Assembly (NCBI RefSeq): GCF_004923205.2
Contig: NZ_SELD02000012.1
Coordinates: forward strand, 1-57,159
From: Paracoccus aeridis
Lineage (GTDB): Bacteria; Pseudomonadota; Alphaproteobacteria; Rhodobacterales; Rhodobacteraceae
Length of the DNA stretch: 57,159 nucleotides
Direction: 5' to 3'
Positions 17,588 through 26,779 of the stretch are shown in pieces (within the stretch, counting starts at the first letter, position 1; every line of letters starts with the position of its first letter). The translations under genes and the position numbers were made by a program. A model generated the notes under the pieces. The model ran no database searches, was not told the DNA's origin, and worked only from the letters and a program-made list of their open reading frames with translations.

Positions 17588-19459
17588 TCAGTGACCGGCG
17601 CGTCGGGCCGGGCTGCCGAACGCCCGCGCCCGCTTGCGGGGGTCGCTTTCGAACAGCGCGGCGAGTTGCTCGGTGATCGCGCCGGCCAGCTGCTCGGCGT
17701 CGGTGATCGTCACGGCGCGCTCGTAATAGCGGGTCACGTCGTGGCCGATCCCGATGGCGATCAGTTCGACCTGGCGACGGCGCTCGACCATCGCGATCAC
17801 GTCGCGCAGGTGCTTTTCAAGATAGTTCGCGGGGTTGACCGACAGGGTGCTGTCGTCCACCGGCGCGCCGTCGGAAATCACCATCAGGATCTTGCGCGCC
17901 TCGGACCGCCGGACCATGCGGCGATGCGCCCATTCCAGCGCCTCGCCGTCGATGTTCTCCTTGAGCAGCCCTTCCTTCATCATCAGGCCGAGATTCGGCC
18001 GCACCCGCCGCCATGGCGCGTCCGCGTTCTTGTAGATGATGTGGCGCAGGTCGTTCAGGCGCCCCGGCGTGGCCGGGCGACCCGCCTTCAGCCATTCCTC
18101 GCGCGACTGCCCGCCCTTCCAGGCGCGGGTTGTGAAGCCGAGGATCTCGACCTTGACCGAGCAGCGTTCCAGAGTCCGCGCCAGCACGTCGGCGCAGATC
18201 GCGGCGATGCTGATCGGCCGCCCGCGCATGGACCCCGAGTTGTCGATCAAGAGCGTCACGACCGTGTCGCGGAACTCGGTATCCTTCTCGACCTTGAAGC
18301 TGAGCGGCGTCGTCGGGTTCGCGACCACGCGGGCCAGGCGGCCGGCATCCAGCACGCCTTCTTCCTTGTCGAACTCCCAGCTGCGGTTCTGCTGGGCCTG
18401 AAGGCGGCGCTGCAGCTTGTTGGCCAGCCGCGACACGGCGCCCCGCAGGGGATCAAGCTGCTTGTCGAGATAGGCGCGCAGCCGCTCCAGCTCGGCGGCG
18501 TCGGCGAGGTCTTCGGCCGCGATCTCCTCGTCGTGACCCTGGGTGAAGACGCGGTAGTCGGCGCTCGCCTCGCTGACCTGCGGCGGCAGTTCGGGCGGCA
18601 TCTCGCTGTCCGACATCTCGGAGTCTTCGGACAGCTCGTCGTCGGCCTGGTCGTCCATGCTGACCTGCGCCTGGCGCTCGTCCTGCGTCTGTTCCTGCGT
18701 GCGTTCGGGGCTGGCCTCGGCCTCCTCGCCCTCATCCTGCTGCTGTGGCGGGTTCTGGCCGGGATCGTCCTCCTCCTGCTGGGCCGTCTCGTCGCCCTCG
18801 TCCTGCGCCTCGTCGGGGTCGTCGCCCAGCTGGTCGCCATAGCCCAGGTCCGCGATCATCTGCCGCGCGATCCGCGCGAAGGCGGCCTGGTCGGACAGCG
18901 TGGCGGCGGCGCGGTCGAGGTTTCCGCCCGCCTGATCCTCGACGAACGGCCGCCACAGGTCGGCCACGTGCTGCGCCGCGGACGGCAGCTTGCGGCCGGT
19001 CGCCGCCTGCCGGACCAGCAGCCCCGCGGCCACGGAAAGCGGCGCGTCGGACGCCTGCCGGATCTGGCCGTAGCCCTTGCGCTCGGCCTCGGCGCCGATC
19101 CTGGCGTCGATGTTGGACAGCGCGCCGGGCATGTCGCGCGCGCCCAGCGCCTCGCAGCGGGCGGTCTCCATCGCCTCGTAGAGCTCGCGCGCGACGGGGC
19201 CCGCGGGGGTATAGCGCAGGTGCGTCGCGGGGTCGTGGTGGCGGACCTTCATCGCCAGCGCGTCGGCGGTCCCGCGGGCCATCAGCACCTCGTCGCGGGT
19301 CATCCGCCGGCTGACCTGCGGCAGCCGCATCGTGTCGCCTGCGACGCCCGACGGATCGGCCGTGAACGTGACGTTCAGCTCGTGCTGCTCGGCGAGCGCG
19401 CGGGTCGCCTCGGACAGGGCCTTCTTGAACGGATCGGCGGGGTTGTCGGTCTTCTTCAT
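17588..19459 (-). CDS. cobT: Cobaltochelatase subunit CobT
   Basis: A roughly 623-residue protein from the ATG at 19459 ([15 protein letters not shown]). A GTG at 19474 has GAAGG 4 nt upstream and is an alternative start. The N-terminal part has [20 protein letters not shown] and a long acidic Asp/Glu/Gln-rich middle; the C-terminus is a von Willebrand A domain with an intact MIDAS (LLIDNSGSM). CobT works with the AAA+ protein CobS and CobN to insert cobalt into hydrogenobyrinate diamide in aerobic B12 synthesis. cobS lies 2.4 kb upstream on the same strand, separated by plus-strand genes. Confidence 0.95.
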   Translation of the reverse strand: MKKTDNPADPFKKALSEATRALAEQHELNVTFTADPSGVAGDTMRLPQVSRRMTRDEVLMARGTADALAMKVRHHDPATHLRYTPAGPVARELYEAMETARCEALGARDMPGALSNIDARIGAEAERKGYGQIRQASDAPLSVAAGLLVRQAATGRKLPSAAQHVADLWRPFVEDQAGGNLDRAAATLSDQAAFARIARQMIADLGYGDQLGDDPDEAQDEGDETAQQEEDDPGQNPPQQQDEGEEAEASPERTQEQTQDERQAQVSMDDQADDELSEDSEMSDSEMPPELPPQVSEASADYRVFTQGHDEEIAAEDLADAAELERLRAYLDKQLDPLRGAVSRLANKLQRRLQAQQNRSWEFDKEEGVLDAGRLARVVANPTTPLSFKVEKDTEFRDTVVTLLIDNSGSMRGRPISIAAICADVLARTLERCSVKVEILGFTTRAWKGGQSREEWLKAGRPATPGRLNDLRHIIYKNADAPWRRVRPNLGLMMKEGLLKENIDGEALEWAHRRMVRRSEARKILMVISDGAPVDDSTLSVNPANYLEKHLRDVIAMVERRRQVELIAIGIGHDVTRYYERAVTITDAEQLAGAITEQLAALFESDPRKRARAFGSPARRAGH

Positions 19460-19660
19460 GCGGGGGTCACGCAACCTTCGGGCGGGCAGAGTTCAGAGGA
19501 CCGCGGCGCGGCTGGCGATGCGCTTGATGCTGGAGCGTCTGGTTGGTTGCGGGCCGGCGGCATGCATCCTTGTCCCGCATGTCCGCGGCGGAGTCGAGTG
19601 GTTGCGGTGGAACCCGTCCCCCCGCCCGCCGTTGGGCCGCGAGTTCCGACGGAGACACCG

Positions 19661-20236
19661 ATGCCCCCTGCCGCGCTTCTCGTTCCTGTGCTCGCCATGG
19701 CGCTGGCATCCGCGCCCGCCGCGGCCCAGCAGCCACCCGCACCCGCCCGCACCGTCCTGGACGCGGCGCCGGGGTGCGTGGCCGGGGTCAAGGACGCCTA
19801 CCGGACCGGCTATGCCGATGGGGTCGAGGCGATCCGGTCGCAGCTCGCGCAGGCGACCGCACGGGTGCAGGAACAGGTGCAGGCCCAGCTGAACGAACAG
19901 CTGAGCCAGATGCAGCGCCAGTCCACGGCCGAGCTCGACACCCGCATCGCCGCCGCGCAGGACAAGGCGCTGGCGGACCAGGCCGGCGGTGTGGCGCCGG
20001 GGGCGGCCGGCGCGGTCCCGCCCGGCGCCCGGATGCCGTCGCTGTCGGCCACCGTGCAGTCGCTCGACGCGCGCGCGGCGCGCGGGGCGGTGCAGCCATC
20101 GGCCCGCGCGGGCGCGCAGGCGGCCGTGCCTGCGGATCCGTCGGCGCTGCCGCCCGGCACCACCATCACCATCACCGACCCGCAGGCCATGCCGCCAGCA
20201 CTGTTCCGCGCGCTGATGGACTACGCATCCCGCTGA
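19661..20236 (+). CDS. Secreted coiled-coil protein of unknown function
   Basis: A 191-residue protein from the ATG at 19661 with GGAG 7 nt upstream. It begins with a signal peptide (LLVPVLAMALASAPAAAQQ) and should be exported. A helical, Gln-rich coiled-coil segment follows (QLAQATARVQEQVQAQLNEQ), then an Ala/Gly/Pro-rich tail and a conserved-looking C-terminus (TITITDPQAMPPALFRALMD). I do not recognise the family. It is oriented opposite to cobT and 26 bp upstream of a dehydrogenase gene, possibly co-transcribed. Confidence 0.65.
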   Translation: MPPAALLVPVLAMALASAPAAAQQPPAPARTVLDAAPGCVAGVKDAYRTGYADGVEAIRSQLAQATARVQEQVQAQLNEQLSQMQRQSTAELDTRIAAAQDKALADQAGGVAPGAAGAVPPGARMPSLSATVQSLDARAARGAVQPSARAGAQAAVPADPSALPPGTTITITDPQAMPPALFRALMDYASR

Positions 20237-20262
20237 GCCGGGTCGAACCGAGAGGACCACAG

Positions 20263-21201
20263 ATGCAGATCGACGAGAAAGCGCGCGTCGCGGTCATCGG
20301 CACCGGCACCATCGGCGCCAGCTGGACCGCCCTGTTCCTTGCCGCCGGTCACGAAGTCGCGGCGAGCGACCCGGCAGAGGGCGCCGAGGATCGGCTGAGG
20401 GCGCAGGTAGCCGCGAACTGGGGAGACCTGGAGACCTTAGGTGTCGCATTAGGTTCTTTGGACAACGCTCTGATGTCCCTGACGTTCCATGACGATCCGG
20501 CGGCTGCGGCCGAGGGCGCGATGGTCGTTCAGGAAAACGCCCCCGAGCGGATCGAGGTCAAGCGGAAGCTGCTCGCACAGCTGGAAACCGCGCTTTCGCC
20601 CGATGCGCTGATCCTGTCGTCAACATCGGGCCTGAAGCCCACCGACATGCAGCGTGACATGGCCCACCCGGAACGGCTCGTGGTGGGCCACCCGTTCAAC
20701 CCGCCACACCTGATCCCGCTGGTCGAGATCGTGGGCGGCGCGCGCACCTCGGAACAGGCGATCGCGGCGGCGATGCGGTTCTACGAAGGCGTGGGCAAGC
20801 AGCCGATCCGCCTCAACCGCGAGATCACCGGCCACGTCGCCAACCGCCTGCAGGCGGCGCTGTGGCGCGAGGCGGTGTATCTCGCGCGCGAGGGCGTGGC
20901 CTCGGTCGCCGACATCGACCGCGCGATGACCGGCGCGCTCGGGATCCGCTGGGCGCTGATGGGGCCGCACCTGACGTTCCATCTGGGGGGCGGTCCGGGC
21001 GGGATGGAGAGCTTCGTGCGGAACCTCGGCCCGGCGGTGGAAAGCTGGTGGGCGGACCTGGGCGACGCGACGCTGGATGACGAGACCAGGCGGGTCCTGG
21101 TCGACGGCATGGCGGAGACCGAAGGGCGCGACGTGGAGGCACTGGCGCGGGCGCGGAACGCGGCGCTGCTGCGGATTCTGGCGCTGGATCGAAGTGTTTG
21201 A
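20263..21201 (+). CDS. 3-hydroxyacyl-CoA dehydrogenase family, L-carnitine dehydrogenase-like
   Basis: A 312-residue protein with AGAGGA before the ATG at 20263. The NAD-binding motif is VAVIGTGTIGASW. The catalytic region includes QENAPER, SSTSGLKPTDMQ and GHPFNPPHLIPLVEIVGG, and the C-terminal dimerisation domain includes VANRLQAALWREAVYLAREG and ALMGPHLTFHLGGG. This single-domain form of about 310-320 residues matches bacterial carnitine dehydrogenases better than fatty-acid-oxidation enzymes. No other carnitine gene is adjacent, so the substrate is unproven. Codons near 20430-20470 are less GC-rich than the rest. Confidence 0.85.
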   Translation: MQIDEKARVAVIGTGTIGASWTALFLAAGHEVAASDPAEGAEDRLRAQVAANWGDLETLGVALGSLDNALMSLTFHDDPAAAAEGAMVVQENAPERIEVKRKLLAQLETALSPDALILSSTSGLKPTDMQRDMAHPERLVVGHPFNPPHLIPLVEIVGGARTSEQAIAAAMRFYEGVGKQPIRLNREITGHVANRLQAALWREAVYLAREGVASVADIDRAMTGALGIRWALMGPHLTFHLGGGPGGMESFVRNLGPAVESWWADLGDATLDDETRRVLVDGMAETEGRDVEALARARNAALLRILALDRSV

Positions 21202-21249
21202 CGAGGTACTGAGGTCAACCAGCGTGCCAAACTAACGTCAACTGCTTGC

Positions 21250-21841
21250 TCATGCCTGGAACGAGGCAACATCCGCCGGGTAGGCCAGCTTGAGATCGAT
21301 ATCGAACCGCCGAAACAATTTCATGGCGGTTTCTCGCCTACCTTCCACTATGAATAGCCGCAGGTTCCTGATGTGCGACTTATCCTTGTCTCGTTCGCCT
21401 ATGATGAAGAACCACCGGCGGAGCGCATCCTTCAAGTCGCTCTCGCGAATGAGTCCTTCCTGCGCCATTCGCTCCAGCCCTGCGAAGCGGTTCAGCAGGT
21501 CCTCGAAGCAGTCCCGGATCGCAGTATCGATGGGTTCGCAGGTCTGAACAGCCGATGAGGGTGGCACCAGCGCCCTCTCGACATCCACCCAGGTCACCCT
21601 CACGTACCGATCTTTCGGATCACTCGCATCCCAGAGTGGTACTTCGCGGTTTCTGCTATCAAGCATCAGCGCCGCATTGCGCGCACCGGCCGAATCCTTG
21701 AACCCGTCGAAGAACTGCTGGATTCTTTCCTTCTGCTTCCAGCGGCCATCGCGCCGACTGCCCGGCGGCCAGAAGAACGCCAGTTGCGACCACGACGTCG
21801 GCTGCGGCTGACACCCATTCCGGACTGAGGGGCACGAACAA
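21250..21841 (-). pseudogene. Accessory gene of unknown function, apparent frameshift after an N-terminal membrane segment
   Basis: The 138 codons from 21666 to 21250 encode an uninterrupted soluble-looking protein (LDSRNREVPLWDASDPKDRY, ALRRWFFIIGERDKDKSHIR). The same frame stays open further upstream with protein-like residues (RWKQKERIQQFFDGFKDSAG). A different frame from about 21841 (TTG or GTG start) encodes what looks like the true N-terminus, a hydrophobic segment (EWVSAAADVVVATGVLLAAG). Joining the two needs a single frameshift near 21750-21775. I infer a once membrane-anchored protein, now frameshifted, or a sequencing error. Lower GC than its neighbours. It lies 21 bp after cobS and faces the dehydrogenase gene. 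Confidence 0.5.
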
Positions 21842-21862
21842 CCTGCGCGCCGTGGCGCCCGG

Positions 21863-22849
21863 TCACCCCGCCTTCGCGACCGCGCTGTCCGGCAGTTCCT
21901 CGTCGAACAGGCGCTGGTAGAACTCGGCCACCGTCTGGCGCTCGAGCTCGTCGCACTTGTTCAGGAAGGTCAGGCGGAACGCGTACCCCACGTTGTCGAA
22001 GATGCGGCTGTTCTGCGCCCAGGAGATCACCGTCCGCGGGCTCATCACCGTGGACAGGTCGCCCTGCATGAACGCGGTGCGCGTGAGGTCCGCCAGCGTC
22101 ACCATCGACGCCACGGTCCTGCGGCCCTTGTCGGTGTTCATCTGCGGCACCTTCGCCAGCACGATCGCGGTTTCCGCATCATGGCTGAGATAGTTCAGCG
22201 TCGCGACGAGGTTCCAGCGGTCCATCTGGCCCTGGTTGATCTGCTGGGTGCCGTGGTAAAGCCCGGTCGTATCGCCAAGGCCCACGGTGTTCGCGGTCGC
22301 GAACAGGCGGAAATAGGGGTTGGGCGAGATGACCTCGTTCTGGTCCAGAAGCGTCAGCTTGCCCTCGGCCTCCAGCACGCGCTGGATCACGAACATGACG
22401 TCGGCGCGGCCCGCGTCGTATTCGTCGAAGACGATCGCGGTCGGGTTGCGCAGCGCCCAGGGCAGGATGCCTTCGTGGAAGACGGTGACCTGCTTGCCCT
22501 CGACCAGCTTGATCGCGTCCTTGCCGATCAGGTCGATCCGGCTGACGTGGCTGTCGAGGTTCACGCGGACGGCCGGCCAGTTGAGGCGCGCGGCCACCTG
22601 TTCGATGTGGGTGGACTTGCCGGTGCCGTGGTAGCCCTGGACCATCACCCGGCGGTTGTAGGCGAAGCCCGCCAGGATCGCGAGCGTCGTGTCGGGGTCG
22701 AACTTGTAGGTCGGGTCGATGTCGGGCACACGCTCGGTCCGCTCGGCGAAGCCCCTGACCTTCATGTCACTGTCGATGCCGAACACGTCGCGGACGTTGA
22801 TGTCCTCGGTCGGTTTCGCATTCTGATCCAGCATTGCCGCACGTCCCAT
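21863..22849 (-). CDS. cobS: Cobaltochelatase subunit CobS
   Basis: A 328-residue AAA+ ATPase. Walker A is GYHGTGKST, Walker B IVFDEYD, and the sensor region [14 protein letters not shown] is present. The N-terminus ([20 protein letters not shown]) is typical of CobS. It forms a hexameric motor with CobT that drives cobalt insertion by CobN. Length is normal. Confidence 0.96.
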   Translation of the reverse strand: MGRAAMLDQNAKPTEDINVRDVFGIDSDMKVRGFAERTERVPDIDPTYKFDPDTTLAILAGFAYNRRVMVQGYHGTGKSTHIEQVAARLNWPAVRVNLDSHVSRIDLIGKDAIKLVEGKQVTVFHEGILPWALRNPTAIVFDEYDAGRADVMFVIQRVLEAEGKLTLLDQNEVISPNPYFRLFATANTVGLGDTTGLYHGTQQINQGQMDRWNLVATLNYLSHDAETAIVLAKVPQMNTDKGRRTVASMVTLADLTRTAFMQGDLSTVMSPRTVISWAQNSRIFDNVGYAFRLTFLNKCDELERQTVAEFYQRLFDEELPDSAVAKAG

Positions 22850-23163
22850 GATCCGTTAACCGGGGATTGATGGTATAATAACCACCCGTGCGCAAGGGTC
22901 GCCGGGGCGTGACGATCACGACGGCGGCGGTCACGATCCACGACGTCGCGCAGCCGGACGGCGTGATCCGCAGGGTGCCGATGCCCCGATGTCGGACGGC
23001 CCGGCTCAGGTGGCGGTGGCCGTCCCTGCCCTCGAGCGGTCCCGGGTGCGGGCCGCGGGTCCGTTTCTATCTGTCCGCAAGGTCGGTCTCGAACGAACTG
23101 ACGGGTTGCGCGTTGGCCCGCCAGCAGCCAGAACCTCGGGCAAACAGGGCGGGACTTCAGAAC
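22850..23163. promoter_or_regulatory. Divergent intergenic region with a TATAAT box
   Basis: About 314 bp between cobS (minus) and the DUF808 gene (plus). A consensus -10 hexamer TATAAT lies at 22874-22879 within the near-palindromic GGTATAATAACC. On the minus strand it reads TATTATACC about 25 bp upstream of the cobS start, so it could serve cobS. No clear -35 was found. The remaining 280 bp have an open plus-strand frame joined to the DUF808 gene, but its residues look non-coding. Confidence 0.35.
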
Positions 23164-24135
23164 ATGGCCGGACTCATCGCGCTTCTCGACGACGTGGCAG
23201 GGATCGCAAAGGTCGCAGCCGCGTCCGTGGACGACGTGGCGGGGATGTCGGCCAAGGCCGGGTTGAAGGCGGCGGGCGCGGTGATCGACGACGCCGCCGT
23301 GACGCCGAAATACGTCCACGGCTTCGATGCCGACCGCGAGGTGCCGATCGTCCTGCGCATCGCCAGGGGCTCGATCGTCAACAAGGTGGCAATCCTGCTG
23401 CCGATCGCGCTTCTGCTCAGCGCCTTCGCGCCCTGGGCGATCACGCCCCTGCTGATGATCGGGGGCGCCTATCTCTGCTTCGAGGGGGCCGAGAAGGTGT
23501 GGCACGCGATCCGCCCCCACGAGGTCGAGAAAGCCGACACCGGGATGGAGCAGGGGGATCCGACGCATCTCGAGGAAGCCAAGGTCAAGGGCGCGATCAA
23601 GACCGACTTCATCCTGTCGGCCGAGATCATGACGATCGCCTTGGCCACGATCCCGCCGGAACAGGGCATCGTCATGAAGGGCCTGGTGCTGCTGGCGGTC
23701 GCGGTCGCGATCACGGTTGCAGTCTACGGCGCCGTCGCCCTGATCGTGAAGGCGGACGATTACGGCATGGCGCTGGCGCGGACGCGGACCGGGTTCCTGG
23801 CCGCGGCGGGCAAGCGGCTCGTCAAGGTCATGCCGGGCTTCATGTCCACGCTGTCGGTCGTGGGGACCGCCGCGATGCTGTGGGTGGGCGGCAACATCGT
23901 CCTTCACGGCTTCGCGGAACTCGGGCTTCCCGGTGCCTACGACCGCATCCATCACTGGGCCGAAGGGGCGACCCACGCATCGCCGGACCGGTTCGACGGG
24001 CTCGTGGCCTGGGCGGTCACGGCGTTCTTCGACGGTCTGGCGGGGCTCGCGATCGGGCTGGTCCTGATCCCCGTGGCGTTCAACGTCATCGGCCCTGCGA
24101 TCGCGGCCGTGACGGGAAAACAGGCGGCGCACTGA
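23164..24135 (+). CDS. DUF808 family membrane protein (YedI-like)
   Basis: A 323-residue inner-membrane protein beginning MAGLIALLDDVAGIAKVAAA, the conserved N-terminus of the DUF808/YedI family, with the repeated DDVAG and DDAAVTPKYVHGF motifs. Several membrane segments follow (VAILLPIALLLSAFAPWAI, GLVLLAVAVAITVAVYGAVA, GLAIGLVLIPVAFNVIGPAI). No biochemical role is established for the family. It is followed by two more plus-strand membrane-protein genes. Confidence 0.88.
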   Translation: MAGLIALLDDVAGIAKVAAASVDDVAGMSAKAGLKAAGAVIDDAAVTPKYVHGFDADREVPIVLRIARGSIVNKVAILLPIALLLSAFAPWAITPLLMIGGAYLCFEGAEKVWHAIRPHEVEKADTGMEQGDPTHLEEAKVKGAIKTDFILSAEIMTIALATIPPEQGIVMKGLVLLAVAVAITVAVYGAVALIVKADDYGMALARTRTGFLAAAGKRLVKVMPGFMSTLSVVGTAAMLWVGGNIVLHGFAELGLPGAYDRIHHWAEGATHASPDRFDGLVAWAVTAFFDGLAGLAIGLVLIPVAFNVIGPAIAAVTGKQAAH

Positions 24136-24241
24136 CCGAACCCGACCCTGCGGCCCTTGACGGGCGGCCCGGCAGGTCGTTCGCTGCGCCCGAACGCCGC
24201 GCCCCCGCTGCCGCGGCCCCGAAATCGACGGACCCGAGCCG

Positions 24242-25198
24242 ATGCTTTACGCCCACAAGTCCCTCGGCACGAGCCTTGCGCCGCTGGCCGCCGACGAGCC
24301 GCTGGACAACGCAGTCTGGGTCGATCTCTACCGCCCTCTCGACGCGCAGATCGCGCAGGTCGAGAAGCTGGGGGTGCGCGTCCCCACGCTCGAGGACATG
24401 GAAGAGATCGAGATGTCGAACCGGATCTACCGGCAGGACGACGTCTCGCACATGACGGCGGTCCTGCCCGGGCAGCTGCCCGACGGCAAGTTCGCGGCGA
24501 TGCCGGTGACCTTCATCCTGACCTCGCATCGGCTCGTGACCGTCCGGCACCACGCGCCCCGGCCATTCCACACCTACCCGCCCCGCGCAGGCCTTGCACC
24601 CACCTGCCCCGACTGCGCCGACGGCGTGTTCCTCGGGCTCGTGGACGACATCGTGGCCTATCTGGCCGACATGTCGGAAAGCGCGGGCTACGCGGTGGAA
24701 CAGGTGTCGGCAGACGTGTTCGGCCCGACCGACCAGCGCCGCGCGGCGCAGCTGGAAAGCGCGCTCCAGCGCACCGGGTCGCAGGCCGAGATCATGTCGC
24801 GCGTGCGGCTGGGCCTTCTCAGCCTGGGCCGCGTGCTCGCGTTTTACAACCTGATGATGACCAGCCACAAGGGAACGCCGCTGCGCCAGAACGCCAAGGC
24901 CATCATGCGCGACATCCAGTCGCTCGAGGTGCATGCCGACTTCCTGTCGACGCGGGTCCAGCTGATCGTGGACGCCACGATGGGCATGATCAACCTGCAG
25001 CAGAACAGAACCATGCGGATCCTGTCGGTGGTCGCGGCACTGTTCCTGCCGCCCACGCTGATCGCCAGCATGTACGGCATGAACTTCGACCACATGCCCG
25101 AACTGCACTGGCGGTACGGCTTCCTGTGGGCGCTGGGGCTGATGGTCGCGTCGGCCACGGGCACCTGGCTGCTGGCGCGGGTGATGAAGTGGCTTTGA
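24242..25198 (+). CDS. CorA-family divalent cation transporter
   Basis: A 318-residue protein with a large cytoplasmic N-terminal domain (WVDLYRPLDAQIAQVEKLGV, TSHRLVTVRHH), long helices and two C-terminal membrane helices. The first helix ends in the CorA selectivity motif YGMNF near residue 280. Family members carry Mg2+ and also Co2+, Ni2+ or Zn2+. The periplasmic loop FDHMPELHW is short and acidic as expected. The direction of transport is not evident. Confidence 0.88.
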   Translation: MLYAHKSLGTSLAPLAADEPLDNAVWVDLYRPLDAQIAQVEKLGVRVPTLEDMEEIEMSNRIYRQDDVSHMTAVLPGQLPDGKFAAMPVTFILTSHRLVTVRHHAPRPFHTYPPRAGLAPTCPDCADGVFLGLVDDIVAYLADMSESAGYAVEQVSADVFGPTDQRRAAQLESALQRTGSQAEIMSRVRLGLLSLGRVLAFYNLMMTSHKGTPLRQNAKAIMRDIQSLEVHADFLSTRVQLIVDATMGMINLQQNRTMRILSVVAALFLPPTLIASMYGMNFDHMPELHWRYGFLWALGLMVASATGTWLLARVMKWL

Positions 25199-25343
25199 CG
25201 GCGCCCCGAAGCCTCCCTGCAGGGCGGACCCGCTGGCAACAGCGCGCCGGGGCGCAGCCTGCGGGTTGCCGTCCCCGTCGGTGCGCCCTATCTGCACGCA
25301 GGCCCAGAACACAGCATTGACCAACCGGGAACGAGGGAACCGC

Positions 25344-26381
25344 ATGCAGTCCACCTTGCAATACATGAAGTGGCCCCTGATCGTCACATTCTTGGGGCTT
25401 CTGCTGGCCGCCTTCATTGGGTGGGAGTTCTCGGGCACGATGGGGGGCATGCTGTCCTTCCTGCTGATCGGCGCGGTTCTCGCGGTGCTGGAAATCTCGC
25501 TGTCCTTCGACAACGCCATCGTGAACGCCAACAAGCTGAAGACGATGACCCCGGTCTGGCAGCGCCGCTTCCTGACCTGGGGCATCATCATCGCCGTGTT
25601 CGGGATGCGGATCGTCTTTCCGCTGCTGATCGTCGTGATCGCCGCCAAGATCGGCCCCTGGGCCGCGATCCAGCTCGCCGCCACCGACCCGCAACGCTAC
25701 GCCGAGCTGATCGGCGAGGCGCACCTGCCCATCGCGGCCTTCGGCGGCGCCTTCCTGATGCTGGTGGGCCTCAGCTACTTCTTCGACGAATCCAAGGAGA
25801 TCGATTGGATCGCCGGGGTCGAGCGCCAGCTTCGCAAGGCCGGCAGCATCCGCGGGATGGCAGTCGGCTTCGTCCTGATCTTCGTGGTGCTGTTCACCAT
25901 CTTGCTGCCCGTCGAGGAAGAAGCGCGCTTCATGTTCGCGGCCCTCTGGGGAATCATCACCTACCTCGCCGTCGATGCGCTGGGGCATGTGCTGGACCGC
26001 TGGGGACAGGCGACGGCGGCCGCCGGGCAGGCGGGGCTGGGCGCGTTCCTGTATCTCGAGGTGCTGGACGCGTCGTTCAGCTTCGACGGGGTGATCGGGG
26101 CGTTCGCTCTGACGCAGAACCTGTTCCTGATCGCGATCGGCTTGGGGATCGGCGCCATGTACGTGCGTTCCATGACCGTGATGCTGGTGGAACGCGGGAC
26201 CCTGGCCGAGTTCCGGTACCTCGAGCACGGCGCGTTCTGGTCGATCCTGATCCTGTCGGTGGTGATGTTCGCCCAAAGCATGTGGCACATCCCCGAGGTG
26301 TTCACGGGCTTGGGCGGCGCCTTCGTGATCGGCCTGTCGCTTCTGTCGTCGCTGCGCTGGAACCGCCGCAATCCGGCGTGA
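25344..26381 (+). CDS. DUF475 / TerC-like integral membrane protein
   Basis: A 345-residue multi-pass membrane protein with GAGGGA before the ATG. It carries two TerC-like signature segments: EISLSFDNAIVNANKL early and DASFSFDGVIGAFALT late, each with acidic residues inside a membrane helix as in Mn2+ or tellurite-associated TerC proteins. About nine hydrophobic segments are visible. A metal-ion efflux or metalation role is inferred from the TerC family only. A strong terminator follows. Confidence 0.85.
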   Translation: MQSTLQYMKWPLIVTFLGLLLAAFIGWEFSGTMGGMLSFLLIGAVLAVLEISLSFDNAIVNANKLKTMTPVWQRRFLTWGIIIAVFGMRIVFPLLIVVIAAKIGPWAAIQLAATDPQRYAELIGEAHLPIAAFGGAFLMLVGLSYFFDESKEIDWIAGVERQLRKAGSIRGMAVGFVLIFVVLFTILLPVEEEARFMFAALWGIITYLAVDALGHVLDRWGQATAAAGQAGLGAFLYLEVLDASFSFDGVIGAFALTQNLFLIAIGLGIGAMYVRSMTVMLVERGTLAEFRYLEHGAFWSILILSVVMFAQSMWHIPEVFTGLGGAFVIGLSLLSSLRWNRRNPA

Positions 26382-26405
26382 CGGGCGCCGGTCCCCGGAA
26401 CGACT

Positions 26406-26431
26406 AAGGGCGCCCCGGGGGGCGCCCTTTT
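26406..26431 (+). terminator. Rho-independent terminator, probably bidirectional
   Basis: AAGGGCGCC (26406-26414) pairs with GGCGCCCTT (26421-26429) around a short C/G loop, followed by TT. It lies between the convergent DUF475 and CsbD genes and has A/T runs on both sides, so it can serve both strands. Confidence 0.88.
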
Positions 26432-26449
26432 CACGTCTGAAATCCGGGA

Positions 26450-26650
26450 TCAGCCGTGACGGCGGACGAAGTCGTTCAGCTTTTCGTCCGCATCGGCCTT
26501 GGCCCAGCCGTAGCGTTCCTGCAGCTTGCCCGACAGCTTGTCGGCATCGCCTTCGGTCGCGGCGATATCGTCGTCGGTCAGATCGCCCCACTCCTGCTTG
26601 ACGGAACCCTTGACCTGGTCCCACTTGCCCTTGATGACATCCCAGTTCAT
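26450..26650 (-). CDS. CsbD family protein
   Basis: A 66-residue hydrophilic protein with a very strong ribosome site (AAGGAGG, 7 nt before the ATG). The sequence MNWDVIKGKWDQVKGSVKQE, then WGDLTDDDIAATEGDADKLS and LQERYGWAKADADEKLNDF matches the CsbD/YjbJ stress-protein family throughout. Members are abundant under general stress, but their molecular function is unknown. Confidence 0.92.
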   Translation of the reverse strand: MNWDVIKGKWDQVKGSVKQEWGDLTDDDIAATEGDADKLSGKLQERYGWAKADADEKLNDFVRRHG

Positions 26651-26678
26651 TGCAAGCCTCCTTCGGATTGTCGTTCGG

Positions 26679-26698
26679 GATCATAACTCTCCATGATC
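26679..26698. promoter_or_regulatory. Inverted repeat between csbD-like gene and hisD
   Basis: GATCAT (26679-26684) and ATGATC (26693-26698) flank an 8-bp spacer in the divergent intergenic region, just upstream of the CsbD ribosome site. It is a possible operator for either gene; the regulator is unknown. Confidence 0.25.
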
Positions 26699-26779
26699 AT
26701 ACGGGTTCCGGCCGCGCTTGCGCTTGAGCGGGCCGGCCCCTGCCGCTAACAGGGGCAAACCGCAGGAAAGGCCGCGTTG

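Noticed and set aside
17432..20236. A 934-codon plus-strand frame
   Set aside because: Most of it is antisense to cobT. Only the last 191 codons, from the ATG at 19661 with a ribosome site and signal peptide, look real.
22888..23163. N-terminal extension of the DUF808 protein
   Set aside because: The residues are Arg/Pro-rich and unlike the family, whose conserved N-terminus begins at the 23164 ATG.
25199..25343. Metal riboswitch (yybP-ykoY type) before the TerC-like gene
   Set aside because: The 145-bp gap does not show the conserved yybP-ykoY core, and I could not build the expected stems.
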